The notes under the pieces were generated by a model that saw nothing but the letters and a program-made list of their open reading frames with translations, had not been told where the DNA came from and did no database searches. Shown here in pieces: positions 30,656 through 41,336 of a stretch of 64,000 bases of DNA. How positions within the stretch are numbered: position 1 is the stretch's first letter; every line of letters begins with the position of its first letter. A program made the position numbers and the translations under genes. The DNA is from Qipengyuania gelatinilytica (GTDB lineage Bacteria > Pseudomonadota > Alphaproteobacteria > Sphingomonadales > Sphingomonadaceae). The stretch is taken from positions 1,488,001 to 1,552,000 of the forward strand of contig NZ_CP081294.1 in the NCBI RefSeq assembly GCF_019711315.1. The letters run 5' to 3'.

Positions 30656-31105
30656 TCAGACGAAATACATCGTCATCCATTCGCAGATGAGGGCAGGCTT
30701 GTCCTCGCCTTCGATCTCGATGGTGATTTCCATGGTCTGCTGCCACTGGCCGGGACGCTTCTCGGTCATCTCCAGCATCTTCCAGTGACCGCGGATACGC
30801 TTGCCCGAACGAACCGGGTTGATGAAGCGCGTCTTGTTGCCACCGTAGTTGACCGCCATCTTGATGCCATCGACCCGCGGCACGTCGCTGTTCGCGGTGA
30901 GGTAGGGGATCATCGACAGGGTCAGGAAGCCGTGGGCGATCGTGCCGCCGAACGGCGTCATCTTGGCGGCTTCTTCATTGATATGGATGAACTGGTGATC
31001 GCCGGTCGCATCGGCGAACTGGTTGATCCGCTCCTGCGTCATTTCGACCCATTCGCTGGTGCCGACCTGTTCGCCTACCTTGGCTGCTACGTCCTGGGGG
31101 GTCAT
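30656..31105 (-). CDS. MaoC-like (R)-specific enoyl-CoA hydratase
   Basis: 149-residue hot-dog-fold hydratase. The catalytic motif FADATGDHQFIHINEEAA (Asp and His of the hydratase-2 dyad) lies near residues 30-47 and is followed by TIAHGFLTLSMIPYL, as in R-hydratases (PhaJ / NodN-like). It hydrates enoyl-CoA to the (R)-3-hydroxyacyl-CoA, the stereochemistry used for polyhydroxyalkanoate or fatty-acid shuttling. It is 62 nt upstream of the thiolase gene on the same strand; the spacer contains a 6-bp inverted repeat at 30633-30648. Confidence 0.92.
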   Translation of the reverse strand: MTPQDVAAKVGEQVGTSEWVEMTQERINQFADATGDHQFIHINEEAAKMTPFGGTIAHGFLTLSMIPYLTANSDVPRVDGIKMAVNYGGNKTRFINPVRSGKRIRGHWKMLEMTEKRPGQWQQTMEITIEIEGEDKPALICEWMTMYFV

Positions 31106-31329
31106 TCCTGCTCTCCTTGCAAAACTGCGTGTTTACGCGACTCTGGATCGCGTTTGCGGGCGGACTCATGGCGCATGGAACACCCTCGCGCAACTGCGGG
31201 AAACCTGCCGTTACGGCATGGCGGGACCCGCTCGGGCGATTGGCGCAGCGGCCGCACGAAGGCCTTGCCATTATCGCGCAATTAACCAAGCGGTGCTAAA
31301 CACCGGGCTCGACCAACCACGGGATCTTC

Positions 31330-32271
31330 ATGAGCGACGACTGGACAGATAGCGGCCTCACCACGCGCAGCTGGTTCAAACCGGCTGTCGCGCTCTGGTT
31401 CGCGGCACTGCTGGGCGGAGGCCTGTTCCTCATGCCGGCCAATGTCCATGCGGCCATCTTCCGGGCAACCGGGCTTGGCGGTCCGCTGGTCGTCTCGGCG
31501 ATTGCCGGAGTGTTCGGCCTCGTGCTCGGCCTCGTGATTGCCGGACGCATCGTGGCGGCCACCCGTCCGCGCGCCATTGCCCCCGGCCTTGCAATGCATG
31601 AGGACGACGACTGGGCTGAAGACGAGGTCGAAGAACCGCGTCGTCGCCGCGTTTTCTCCGCACGCGAGGACATTGGAGAAGACGGGATCGGGACCTCCGA
31701 CATCGGATCGCAGGTCGAGGAAGAGCCCGCACAGGAACCGGAGCGCGCCTTCGAGGAAATCCTCGCAGAGATCCCCGCAGCCCACGAGCCCGAAGACGAA
31801 TGGGACAGGGTCGATGCCGCACCGGCAGAAGCATGGGAAACTCAAGGCCACGTCGAAGACGAGCCACAGCCCCTTGTCGAGGAAGCCGAGTTCGAGCCGG
31901 TCGAGACCGAAGAGGAGCACAAGGCGCCCGTCGAACAGGTCGACACGCAAACCTCCCTGGGCGATCTGTCGCTGGCAGAGCTCGAAGCACGACTGGGTGC
32001 TGCGATCGCCAGCCACCGCCGCGCGGCTCCCGCCGAGCCGCGGGAACCCGCACCGGACGAAGCGGATGACGATATTGCCACCGAGGACGAAAGCGAATCG
32101 CAGCTGGGCCAGCCAGCCGAAGACGATCCGGTGATCGCCTTCCTGCGCCGGGAGGCGACACGCGCCATGCCGGAAAAAAGCAACGCTCCGGCCGAACCGG
32201 CCTATGACCCGCAGGCAGCATTGCGCCATGCGCTCGACAAGCTGGGCAAGGTCGGCAAGCCGGGCGACTGA
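31330..32271 (+). CDS. acidic membrane protein of unknown function
   Basis: 313-residue protein. Two membrane helices near the N-terminus (AVALWFAALLGGGLFLM and VSAIAGVFGLVLGLVIAGRIV) precede a long, very acidic, probably disordered cytoplasmic tail rich in Glu, Asp, Pro and Ala. Short hydrophobic islands (LGDLSLAELEARLGAAIASHRR, DPQAALRHALDKLGKVG) could be binding helices. I do not recognise a family. The 224-nt gap to the divergent MaoC gene shows no clear terminator or operator beyond a TTAACC at 31284. It lies upstream of gltB in the same direction. Confidence 0.75.
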   Translation: MSDDWTDSGLTTRSWFKPAVALWFAALLGGGLFLMPANVHAAIFRATGLGGPLVVSAIAGVFGLVLGLVIAGRIVAATRPRAIAPGLAMHEDDDWAEDEVEEPRRRRVFSAREDIGEDGIGTSDIGSQVEEEPAQEPERAFEEILAEIPAAHEPEDEWDRVDAAPAEAWETQGHVEDEPQPLVEEAEFEPVETEEEHKAPVEQVDTQTSLGDLSLAELEARLGAAIASHRRAAPAEPREPAPDEADDDIATEDESESQLGQPAEDDPVIAFLRREATRAMPEKSNAPAEPAYDPQAALRHALDKLGKVGKPGD

Positions 32272-32329
32272 GCCCGCGACGCGGCCAGATAGCGGGGCCA
32301 AGCGCGAACTTGCGGATACCTATTCTCCT

Positions 32330-32346
32330 ATGCTGCAATGCGGCAT
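32330..32346. promoter_or_regulatory. palindromic operator candidate, site 2 (upstream of gltB)
   Basis: ATGCTGCAATGCGGCAT: arms ATGCTGC / GCGGCAT with one mismatch around AAT. Its first 12 bases are identical to site 1 at 12480. It lies about 190 nt before the gltB ATG in a 266-nt non-coding stretch. The same stretch also holds GTGAA-N7-TTCAC (32369-32385) and two TGCAAAA repeats. Regulator identity (PhaR/AniA-like) is inferred from the CTGC-N3-GCAG pattern. Confidence 0.6.
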
Positions 32347-32537
32347 AGATCGGGATTTCTTGGCCCTTGTGAAATTTTGCTTCACTCCCGCGCCATTGCA
32401 AAACTGATATCTTGCCTGCAAAAGGCTCCCTCGCGACATTTTGGCGGCCGCGCATGCGGCGCTGCACAATTTCCGTTCGTCCTGCCGCGCACCAGAGCCG
32501 GTCGGAAAACGGGTTTTGGAGGAGGACGCTTCGGCGC

Positions 32538-35500
32538 ATGCAGGTTCCGGCTCATCACGCTCCCGGTAAGGGGCCCGACACGCAGGGCCTCTACGATCCG
32601 CGTAACGAACACGATGCCTGTGGCGTCGGCATGGTCGCGCATATCAAGGGCGAGAAAAGCCACGCGATCATCGAACAGGCGCTGACCATCCTCGCCAATC
32701 TCGACCATCGCGGCGCGGTCGGCGCAGACCCGTTGCTGGGCGATGGCGCGGGCCTGTTGATCCAGACGCCCGACCCGCTGATCCGCAAATGGGCCGAAGC
32801 CGAAGGCCACATGCTGCCGGGCGAAGGCGATTACGCGCTCGCCATGTGCTTCCTCCCGCAGGAAGACGAGGCACGCGAATTCGTCGAGAAGCAGCTCGAA
32901 CGCTTTGCCGAGAAGGAAGGCCAGCGCGTCGTGGGCTGGCGCGACGTGCCGACCACCCTCGACGGGCTTGGCGATGCAGTGATCGCATCGATGCCGGTGA
33001 TCCGCCAATGCGTGATCGCGCGCGGCACGAACTGCGTCGACAACGATGCCTTCGAACGCAAGCTGGTGGTCATCCGCAAGCAGACGCTCAACCCGCTCGC
33101 CGCGCTCGAGGAAAAGCACGATATTCCGGGCCTCAGCCAGGCCTATATTCCGAGCTTCTCCAGCCGCACGGTGGTCTACAAGGGCCTGCTGCTCGCGAAC
33201 CAGGTCGGCAGTTTCTACGACGATCTGCGCGATCCCGATTGCGTTTCGGCGCTCGGTCTCGTGCACCAGCGTTTCAGCACCAACACCTTCCCCAGCTGGC
33301 GTCTCGCGCACCCCTATCGCTTCATGGCGCATAATGGCGAAATCAACACGGTTCGCGGCAATGTGAACTGGATGGAAGCGCGCCGCCGCACGATGGAGAG
33401 CGAACTGCTGGGCGCCGACCTGGACAAGATGTGGCCGCTGATCCCGCACGGGCAGTCGGACACGGCCTGCCTCGACAACGCGCTCGAGCTGCTGCTGACG
33501 GGCGGATACAGCCTGGCGCATTCGATGATGATGCTCATGCCCGAAGCCTGGGCGAAGAATGAGCAGATGGATCCCGCGCGCCGCGCCTTTTACGAATATC
33601 ATGCCGCGCTGATGGAGCCTTGGGACGGCCCCGCTGCCGTGTGCTTCACCGACGGCAAGCAAATCGGCGCCTGCCTCGACCGCAACGGCCTGCGCCCCGC
33701 ACGCTGGTGCACCACCAAGGACGACCTCGTCGTGCTCGCTTCGGAAAGCGGCGTGCTGCCGTTCGCCGAGGAAGACATCACCCGCAAGTGGCGCCTCCAG
33801 CCGGGCAAGATGCTGCTGATCGACCTCGAACAGGGACGCATCGTCGAGGACGAGGAACTCAAGGCCGAACTCGCCGCAGCACAGCCCTACGAGGCATGGC
33901 TCGAAAGGGCGCAGTACAAGCTCGCCGACCTCGACCATATCGAGCCCGACCTTTCCGAGATCGCCGAAAGCGACATCCCGTTGCTCAAGCGCCAACAGGC
34001 ATTCGGCTATACGCAGGAAGACCTCTCGCGCTTCCTCGAACCGATGGCCGCCAATGGCGAGGATCCGATCGGTTCGATGGGCACCGACACGCCGATCGCC
34101 GTGCTCAGCGAAAAGAGCCGGCTGCTCTACGATTATTTCAAGCAGAACTTCGCGCAGGTCACCAACCCGCCGATCGACCCGATCCGCGAAGAGCTGGTGA
34201 TGAGCCTGCTGTCGATGATCGGCCCGCGCCCGAACCTGCTCGGCCGCGATGGCGGTACGCACAAGCGCCTCGAAGTCAGCCAGCCCATCCTCACCAATGA
34301 CGACCTGGCGAAAATCCGTTCGGTCGAGGTGGCGCTGGATGGCGCGTTCCGCACGGCCACCATCGACATCACCTGGGATGCCAGCACCGGCGCCGATGGC
34401 CTCGCCATGGCGTTGAAGGAAATGTGCTGGGCCGCGACCGAGGCCGTGCTCGGCGATGCCAATATCCTGATCCTGTCGGACCGCGAACAGGGGCCCGAGC
34501 GCATTGCCATGCCCGCCCTGCTGGCTACGGCAGCGGTCCACCACCAGCTGGTGCGCCAGGGCCTGCGCATGCAGACCGGCCTCGTCATCGAGACGGGCGA
34601 AGCGCGCGAAGTGCATCATTTCTGCGCGCTTGCCGGTTATGGCGCGGAAGGCATCAATCCCTATCTCGCCTTCGAAACGCTCGAGGAACTTCGTGCAAAA
34701 AAGCTGCCCGACCTCGACCCGGAGGAAGTCCAGAAGAACTTCGTCAAGGGCGTGGGCAAGGGCATCCTCAAGGTCATGTCCAAGATGGGCATCTCGACCT
34801 ACCAGTCATACTGCGGCGCGCAGATCTTCGACGCAGTCGGCCTGTCGAGCGAATTCGTCGAAGCCTATTTCGCAGGCACGGCGACCACGATCGAGGGCAT
34901 CGGCCTGAAGGAAGTCGCGCGCGAGACCGTGAAGCGCCATGCGCAGGCTTTCGGCGACAGCCCGCTCTACAAGGGCATGCTCGATGTCGGCGGGATCTAC
35001 CAGTATCGCATCCGCGGCGAGGACCATGCCTGGACCCCGCAGAATATCGCCAGCCTGCAGCATGCCGTGCGCGGCAACGACATCAAGAATTACGATGACT
35101 TCGCCCGATCGATCAACGAGCAGTCCGAACGCCTGCTGACGATCCGCGGACTGATGGAACTGGAGAAGGCCGAGCGCCCGCTCGACATTTCGGAAGTCGA
35201 ACCGGCTGCCGAGATCGTGAAGCGTTTCAGCACCGGCGCAATGAGCTTCGGTTCGATCAGCCACGAGGCGCATTCGACCCTCGCCATCGCGATGAACCGT
35301 ATCGGCGGCCGCTCGAACACTGGCGAAGGCGGCGAGGAGCCCGAACGCTTCCGCCCGCTCGACAATGGCGATTCGATGCGCAGCCGCATCAAGCAGGTCG
35401 CTTCGGGCCGCTTCGGCGTAACCACCGAATATCTCGTCAATTCGGACGATATCCAGATCAAGATGGCGCAGGGTGCAAAGCCCGGCGAAGGCGGCCAGCT

Positions 35501-37210
35501 GCCCGGCCACAAGGTCGACAAGCGGATCGGCAAGGTGCGCCATTCGACGCCCGGCGTAGGCCTGATCTCGCCGCCGCCGCACCACGACATCTACTCGATC
35601 GAGGATCTGGCGCAGCTGATCCACGATTTGAAGAACGTCCAGCCGGACAGCCGTATCTCGGTGAAGCTGGTGTCCGAAGTCGGCGTGGGCACGGTCGCTG
35701 CAGGCGTCTCCAAGTCCAAGGCCGATCACATCACAATCTCGGGCTATGAAGGCGGCACCGGCGCAAGCCCGCTGACCAGCCTGACGCATGCCGGGTCCCC
35801 TTGGGAAATCGGCCTTGCCGAGACGCAGCAGACGCTGCTCCTCAACGATCTTCGCAGCCGCATCGCGGTGCAGGTCGACGGCGGGCTGCGCACGGGCCGC
35901 GATGTCGCGATCGGCGCGCTTCTGGGCGCGGACGAGTTCGGCTTCGCCACCGCCCCGCTGATCGCGGCGGGCTGCATAATGATGCGCAAGTGCCACCTCA
36001 ATACCTGCCCGGTCGGCGTGGCGACGCAGGACCCGGAACTGCGCAAGCGCTTCACCGGCACGCCCGAACACGTCATCAACTACTTCTTCTTCGTCGCCGA
36101 GGAACTGCGTGCGATCATGGCCGAAATGGGCTTCCGCACGGTCGAGGAAATGGTCGGCCGCGTCGACAAGATCGACATGCGCCGCGTGACGCGTCACTGG
36201 AAGGCACATGGCGTCGACCTGACCCGTATCCTTCACGCGGTCTCGATGCGCGAAGGCCAGCCGCTCCACCACACCGAAACGCAGGATCACGGCCTTGGCG
36301 CTGCGATGGACGTCGAACTGATCGAGGCCTGCAAGCCGGCCATCGAAAGCGGGCAGGCGGTCCAGGTCAGCCGCGAGATCCGCAATGTGAACCGCACCGT
36401 GGGCACCATGCTCTCGGGCCGGATCGCAGAGGCTTACGGTCATGCCGGACTGCCGCAGGACACGATCCGCATCGACCTGACCGGGGTCGCCGGTCAGAGC
36501 TTCGGCGCTTGGCTCGCGCATGGTGTGACCATGAGCCTGACCGGCGATGCAAACGACTATGTCGGCAAGGGCCTTTCGGGAGGCCGCATTGCGGTCAAAC
36601 CGCCGGAAAGCGTCGGCCGCGAGCCGACCGACAACATCATCGTCGGCAATACCGTCCTTTACGGTGCGATCGCGGGCGAGGCCTATTTCGCAGGCGTTGC
36701 AGGCGAACGTTTCGCGGTCCGGAATTCGGGCGCTGTCGCGGTGGTCGAGGGCACGGGAGACCATGCGCTCGAATACATGACCGGCGGCACCGTCTGCATC
36801 CTCGGCAAGACCGGGCGCAACGTGGCCGCGGGCATGAGCGGCGGTATCGCCTATGTCTACGATCCCGACGGCGAGTTCACCCGCCTCGTCAACCACGCGC
36901 AGGTCGACGTGCTCGACGTGCACCCGGGCGATGGCGACGGCGCTGATAGGAGCTGGGGCAAACCGCAGCAGCGCGCCGTCAGTGTCGACAATCCGGGCAT
37001 GGGCGATCCGCTCTACCACGACGCCGAACGGCTGAAGGTGCTGATCGAACGTCACCACCTGCACACCGGCTCGGCCCGCGCCAAGGCGCTGCTCGATGAT
37101 TGGGCGAACGAACTGAAGAACTTCCGCAAGGTGATGCCGCGCGACTACGCACGCGCGCTCAAGACGCTCGAGGACGAGCGCGAGGATGCGGCAATGGAGG
37201 CTGCAGAGTA

Positions 37211-37211
<1 letters not shown>
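32538..37211 (+). CDS. gltB: glutamate synthase (NADPH) large subunit
   Basis: Makes two glutamates from glutamine and 2-oxoglutarate with GltD. The 1557-residue protein starts with a 27-residue propeptide before the N-terminal nucleophile Cys 28 ([13 protein letters not shown]) of the class II glutaminase domain. Central and FMN/synthase domains follow, with [24 protein letters not shown] and the [3Fe-4S] cysteines [15 protein letters not shown] near 1146-1157. The C-terminal GXGXG beta-helix domain ([21 protein letters not shown]) closes it. ATG 32538 follows GGAGGAGG, although the 13-nt spacing is long. It overlaps gltD by 1 nt. Confidence 0.98.
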
Positions 37212-38643
<1,432 letters not shown>

Positions 38644-38647
<4 letters not shown>

Positions 38648-39162
38648 ACTCGCCTAATCACGTTTTGATTACGGGCTGCTCAAGTGCAGGCAAAACAACC
38701 TTGCTCGATGAGTTGTGGCGACGATCGCTTTTAACCGTCGGCGAACCGGGGCGCCGGGTTATCGCAAAAGGCGTCGATCCGATCACTGACCTGAAGGGCT
38801 TCATTCAGGAAGCTGAGAAGCTCGCGGTAACAGATTTGCAGGAGGCACCACCAGACGCTCTATGCTTTTTCGACCGCGGCCTGCTCGATGCTCTCGCCGC
38901 TAAAGAGCGGATGGGAGGCCCGACATTGGAAAACTCGCTCGGACGCGGGCGACCCTATCGCCAAAGCATATTTTTCGCGGACTGCTGGCGGGAGATTTTT
39001 ACGCAGGATGAGGGCAGGCAGCACTCTTTTGATACGGCAAGAGCCGAGTCCGAACACCTTAAGCGCCGCTTGCCGCAGCTTGGCTACAAGCTCATCTACC
39101 TTCCTAAAGCCGAGACTGAAGAACGCGCGAATTTCGTGCTTCGGGAACTGGGGCTAGGTTAA
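38644..39162 (+). CDS. P-loop NTPase (AAA_28 / predicted ATPase) appended to gltBD
   Basis: 172-residue P-loop protein with Walker [10 protein letters not shown] near residue 11. FFDRGLLD near 75, ADCWREIF near 113 and a C-terminal [20 protein letters not shown] fit the small predicted-ATPase/kinase family (AAA_28, COG3911-like). The biological substrate is unknown. It begins with a GTG overlapping the gltD stop, so it is translated as part of the gltBD mRNA. Codon use is unlike its neighbours: many A/T-ending codons and visibly lower GC. This suggests recent acquisition behind gltD. It converges with the DksA-like gene, with 3 nt between. Confidence 0.78.
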
Positions 39163-39165
39163 GTC

Positions 39166-39492
39166 CTAACCCGCACACTCCACACACTTTGCCACGCTTG
39201 GATCATGCGCCAGCCGCTTCTCGGCGATCTCTTTACCACAAGCCGTGCTCCAGCCCCATTCGCCCTCCTCGAGCCGCGCCAGCGCCGCTTCGATCCGTGT
39301 GCGTTCGGCCACTCTTCGCCGCGCGGTGGCCTGGGCCATCGCCTGCTGCTGCAATGCGTCCATCCGGCTGAGGCGGCCGACGCTGTCCTGCTGCAATTCG
39401 ACCGTGTCTCGAGAATCCGCATTCGCCGCGTCTTCAGCGTCGAGCGCCTCGCGCCGTGCGATCAGGCGTTCCTTGGCTTCCTTCTCGGTCAT
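39166..39492 (-). CDS. TraR/DksA-family protein with an altered zinc finger
   Basis: 108-residue protein with a coiled-coil N-terminal half and a C-terminal finger, as in DksA-like RNA-polymerase secondary-channel regulators. The canonical finger is C-X2-C-X17-C-X2-C. Here it reads GWSTACGKEI...AKCVECAG, so the first Cys is Ser and only three zinc ligands remain. The codon (AGC) is unambiguous in the given sequence. ATG 39492 was chosen because MTEKEAKERLIARRE begins the coiled coil; a start 12 codons upstream is possible. Target and ppGpp dependence are unknown. Confidence 0.85.
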   Translation of the reverse strand: MTEKEAKERLIARREALDAEDAANADSRDTVELQQDSVGRLSRMDALQQQAMAQATARRRVAERTRIEAALARLEEGEWGWSTACGKEIAEKRLAHDPSVAKCVECAG

Positions 39493-39548
39493 GGGCGCAT
39501 GGTGTCCGACATCGCGGCGCGCGTCCATCGCACGAAGGCAAAAGCGCC

Positions 39549-39869
39549 TCAGTCGAGGCTGGCGATCACTTGATCGTCGTCACGTACCGGCAGGCAGGCT
39601 TCGGGAGGGAGCGGGTCAAAAGGCTCGTCCGTCAGGCTGACCTGCGACAAACCATCGACCTTGAAATAGCCGAGCGCGGGAGCCTCGTCGACGCGGCGGC
39701 TCTTGTTGGGATTGACCGATCCCAGATAGAAGGCATCATTGCGCAGCACGATCTGATGGGGGGCCAGGGTCAGCGTGCTGGAATTGTAGACCGCGCTGAT
39801 CATGAGCCGCTTGCGCATCGCTTCGGCCAGGACGGCCTGCACAAAGTTGAAAGTGGATTCATGTTGCAT
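39549..39869 (-). CDS. small WYL-like protein of unknown function
   Basis: 106-residue protein MQHESTFNFVQAVLAEAMRK... The core (ISAVYNSSTLTLAPHQIVLRNDAFYLGSVN, then APALGYFKVDGLSQVSLTDEPFDP) resembles a lone WYL ligand-binding domain: a basic/tyrosine strand, an APH-X-IV-X8-FYLG strand and a closing F-X-hydrophobic-DGL strand. There is no HTH. Resemblance is by eye only. The start codon lies inside palindrome site 3 (39861-39877), so a regulator there would sit on the translation start. An alternative start at an internal Met (MRKRLM or MISAVYN) would move the operator upstream. ung lies upstream on the same strand. Confidence 0.68.
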   Translation of the reverse strand: MQHESTFNFVQAVLAEAMRKRLMISAVYNSSTLTLAPHQIVLRNDAFYLGSVNPNKSRRVDEAPALGYFKVDGLSQVSLTDEPFDPLPPEACLPVRDDDQVIASLD

Positions 39870-39877
39870 TGCAGCAT
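39861..39877. promoter_or_regulatory. palindromic operator candidate, site 3 (over the WYL-like gene start)
   Basis: ATGTTGCATTGCAGCAT on the plus strand, ATGCTGCAATGCAACAT on the minus strand; arms match with one mismatch around a 3-nt centre. It shares the ATGCTGCAATGC core with sites 1 and 2. The putative ATG of the WYL-like gene (39867-39869) lies inside it. Confidence 0.58.
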
Positions 39878-39912
39878 GAACAGCGCATCGGGGCGGCAAT
39901 TGCAACCAAAAA

Positions 39913-39926
39913 TGTGAACGGTCACA
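39913..39926. promoter_or_regulatory. TGTGA-N4-TCACA inverted repeat
   Basis: Perfect 5-bp arms around ACGG, in the 67-nt gap between ung and the WYL-like gene. The half-sites equal those of CRP-family operators, but the usual CRP spacing is 6, not 4. It could be an operator or a short hairpin; no function can be assigned. Confidence 0.4.
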
Positions 39927-39936
39927 ATGCGCCCGG

Positions 39937-40626
39937 TCAGACGGACCAGTCGATCGCCCCGCGTCCGTTCGCCTCGAGAAAGCTGTTGGACCGGCTGAAA
40001 GGCTGCGAGCCAAAGAACCCGCGATAGGCGGACAGCGGGCTCGGGTGTGGGGTCTCGATAAGGTGATGCCGCCCATCACGTAGCCCCGAGATCCGCTCTG
40101 CCTTGGCCTGCGCATGGCTGCCCCACAGGATGAACACGGATGGCGCTTCACGCGCCGCCACTGCCGCGACGCAGGCATCGGTCACCGCGTCCCAGCCGCG
40201 CCCGGCATGGCTGCCCGCCTGCCCGGCCTCGACCGTGAGCGTATTGTTGAGCAGCAGCACGCCCTGCCGCGCCCACTTGCTGAGGTCGCCATGGGCAGGC
40301 GCCGCGATACCGAGGTCCGCCTCCAGCTCCTTGTAGATGTTGCGCAGGGAGGGAGGCACTTTGACGCCTTCTGGAACGGCAAAACTCAGGCCCATCGCCT
40401 GACCCGGCCCGTGGTAGGGATCCTGCCCCAGGATCACGACCTTCACTGCGTCCAGCGGGGTAAGCTCCAGCGCCTTCAACCGGCTGCCGCGCGGCGGATA
40501 GACCGTTTTGCCCGCGTCTTCCTCTGCACGCAGCCAGCCACCCAGCTGGCGTGCTTCCTCGCTCGCCAGCACAGGTTCGAGGACGGTCTTCCAGCCCGCA
40601 GGTACGCTCTCGCTCATAGGTCGCAT
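39937..40626 (-). CDS. ung: uracil-DNA glycosylase (family 1)
   Basis: Removes uracil from DNA in base-excision repair. The 229-residue protein has the catalytic water-activating motif GQDPYHG near residue 68, the uracil-pocket LLNNTLTV, and the DNA-intercalation loop HPSPLSAYRGFFGSQPFS with the catalytic His near 192. Length is normal. The start is either ATG 40626 or ATG 40617 (MSESVPAGW); no Shine-Dalgarno decides. It is divergent from the RNase D-like gene. Confidence 0.96.
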   Translation of the reverse strand: MRPMSESVPAGWKTVLEPVLASEEARQLGGWLRAEEDAGKTVYPPRGSRLKALELTPLDAVKVVILGQDPYHGPGQAMGLSFAVPEGVKVPPSLRNIYKELEADLGIAAPAHGDLSKWARQGVLLLNNTLTVEAGQAGSHAGRGWDAVTDACVAAVAAREAPSVFILWGSHAQAKAERISGLRDGRHHLIETPHPSPLSAYRGFFGSQPFSRSNSFLEANGRGAIDWSV

Positions 40627-40698
40627 TCTGGACCGGCTACACTCCGGCGACCAGAGGCCCCTTCCCTCCTATCCACGATGCGCCTAAGGCCCTCCTCT

Positions 40699-41319
40699 AT
40701 GGCAGTTCATTTCCACGAAGAAGACCTTCCCGAAGGCGTCCTCGCCGATGGCCCCGTGGCCGTCGATACCGAAACCATGGGTCTCGTCACCATCCGTGAC
40801 CGGCTGTGTGTCGTGCAGATCAGCGACGGCAATGGCGACGAGCATCTCGTGCGCTTCGGCCCCGAGAGCACCTATGACGCGCCCAACCTCAAGGCGGTTC
40901 TGGGCGATCCGGAGCGGTTGAAACTGTTCCACTTCGCGCGCTTCGACCTTGCCGCGATCGAGTATTATCTCGGGGTCACTGCGGCGCCATGCTATTGCAC
41001 CAAGATCGCCAGCAAGCTGGTGCGCACCTATACCGATCGCCACGGCCTGAAGAACCTCGTCGAGGAACTGCTCGGCGAGAATATTTCCAAGGCACAGCAG
41101 TCGTCCGACTGGGGCGGCCCCGAACTCAACCAGGCCCAGCGCGAATATGCCGCGAGCGACGTGCGCTTCCTCCACCGGATGAAGGAAGAACTCGACCGCA
41201 GGCTGGAACGCGAAGGTCGCACGGAACTTGCGCAGGCCTGTTTCGATTTCCTTCCTGCACGCGCCCATCTCGACATCCTGGGATGGCAGGATCACGATAT
41301 ATTCAGCCATATGGGCTGA
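40699..41319 (+). CDS. RNase D-like 3'-5' exonuclease (catalytic domain only)
   Basis: DEDDy-type 3'-5' exonuclease of 206 residues. AVDTETMGL near residue 21 gives the first Asp/Glu pair, FHFARFDLAAIEYYL the second Asp, and YAASDVRFLHRM the Tyr and last Asp. HGLKNLVEELLG is the conserved RNase D block. The HRDC domains of full-length RNase D are absent, as in many short alphaproteobacterial homologues. The frame runs far upstream antisense to ung; ATG 40699 starts the conserved sequence. It is followed by lptC at 17 nt. Confidence 0.9.
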   Translation: MAVHFHEEDLPEGVLADGPVAVDTETMGLVTIRDRLCVVQISDGNGDEHLVRFGPESTYDAPNLKAVLGDPERLKLFHFARFDLAAIEYYLGVTAAPCYCTKIASKLVRTYTDRHGLKNLVEELLGENISKAQQSSDWGGPELNQAQREYAASDVRFLHRMKEELDRRLEREGRTELAQACFDFLPARAHLDILGWQDHDIFSHMG

Positions 41320-41336
41320 TGGAGCGTTAGGTCGTC

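Noticed and set aside
32382..34619. 745-codon open frame antisense to gltB
   Set aside because: High-GC antisense shadow: His/Arg/Ala/Asp-rich, no motif, fully opposite the conserved glutaminase region of gltB.
34806..37064. 752-codon open frame antisense to gltB
   Set aside because: Same artefact; opposite the conserved synthase domain and without recognisable domain.
39549..39869. The WYL-like protein as the PhaR/AniA regulator of the palindromes
   Set aside because: It has no DNA-binding helix and none of the PhaR N-terminal features; at most it is a target.
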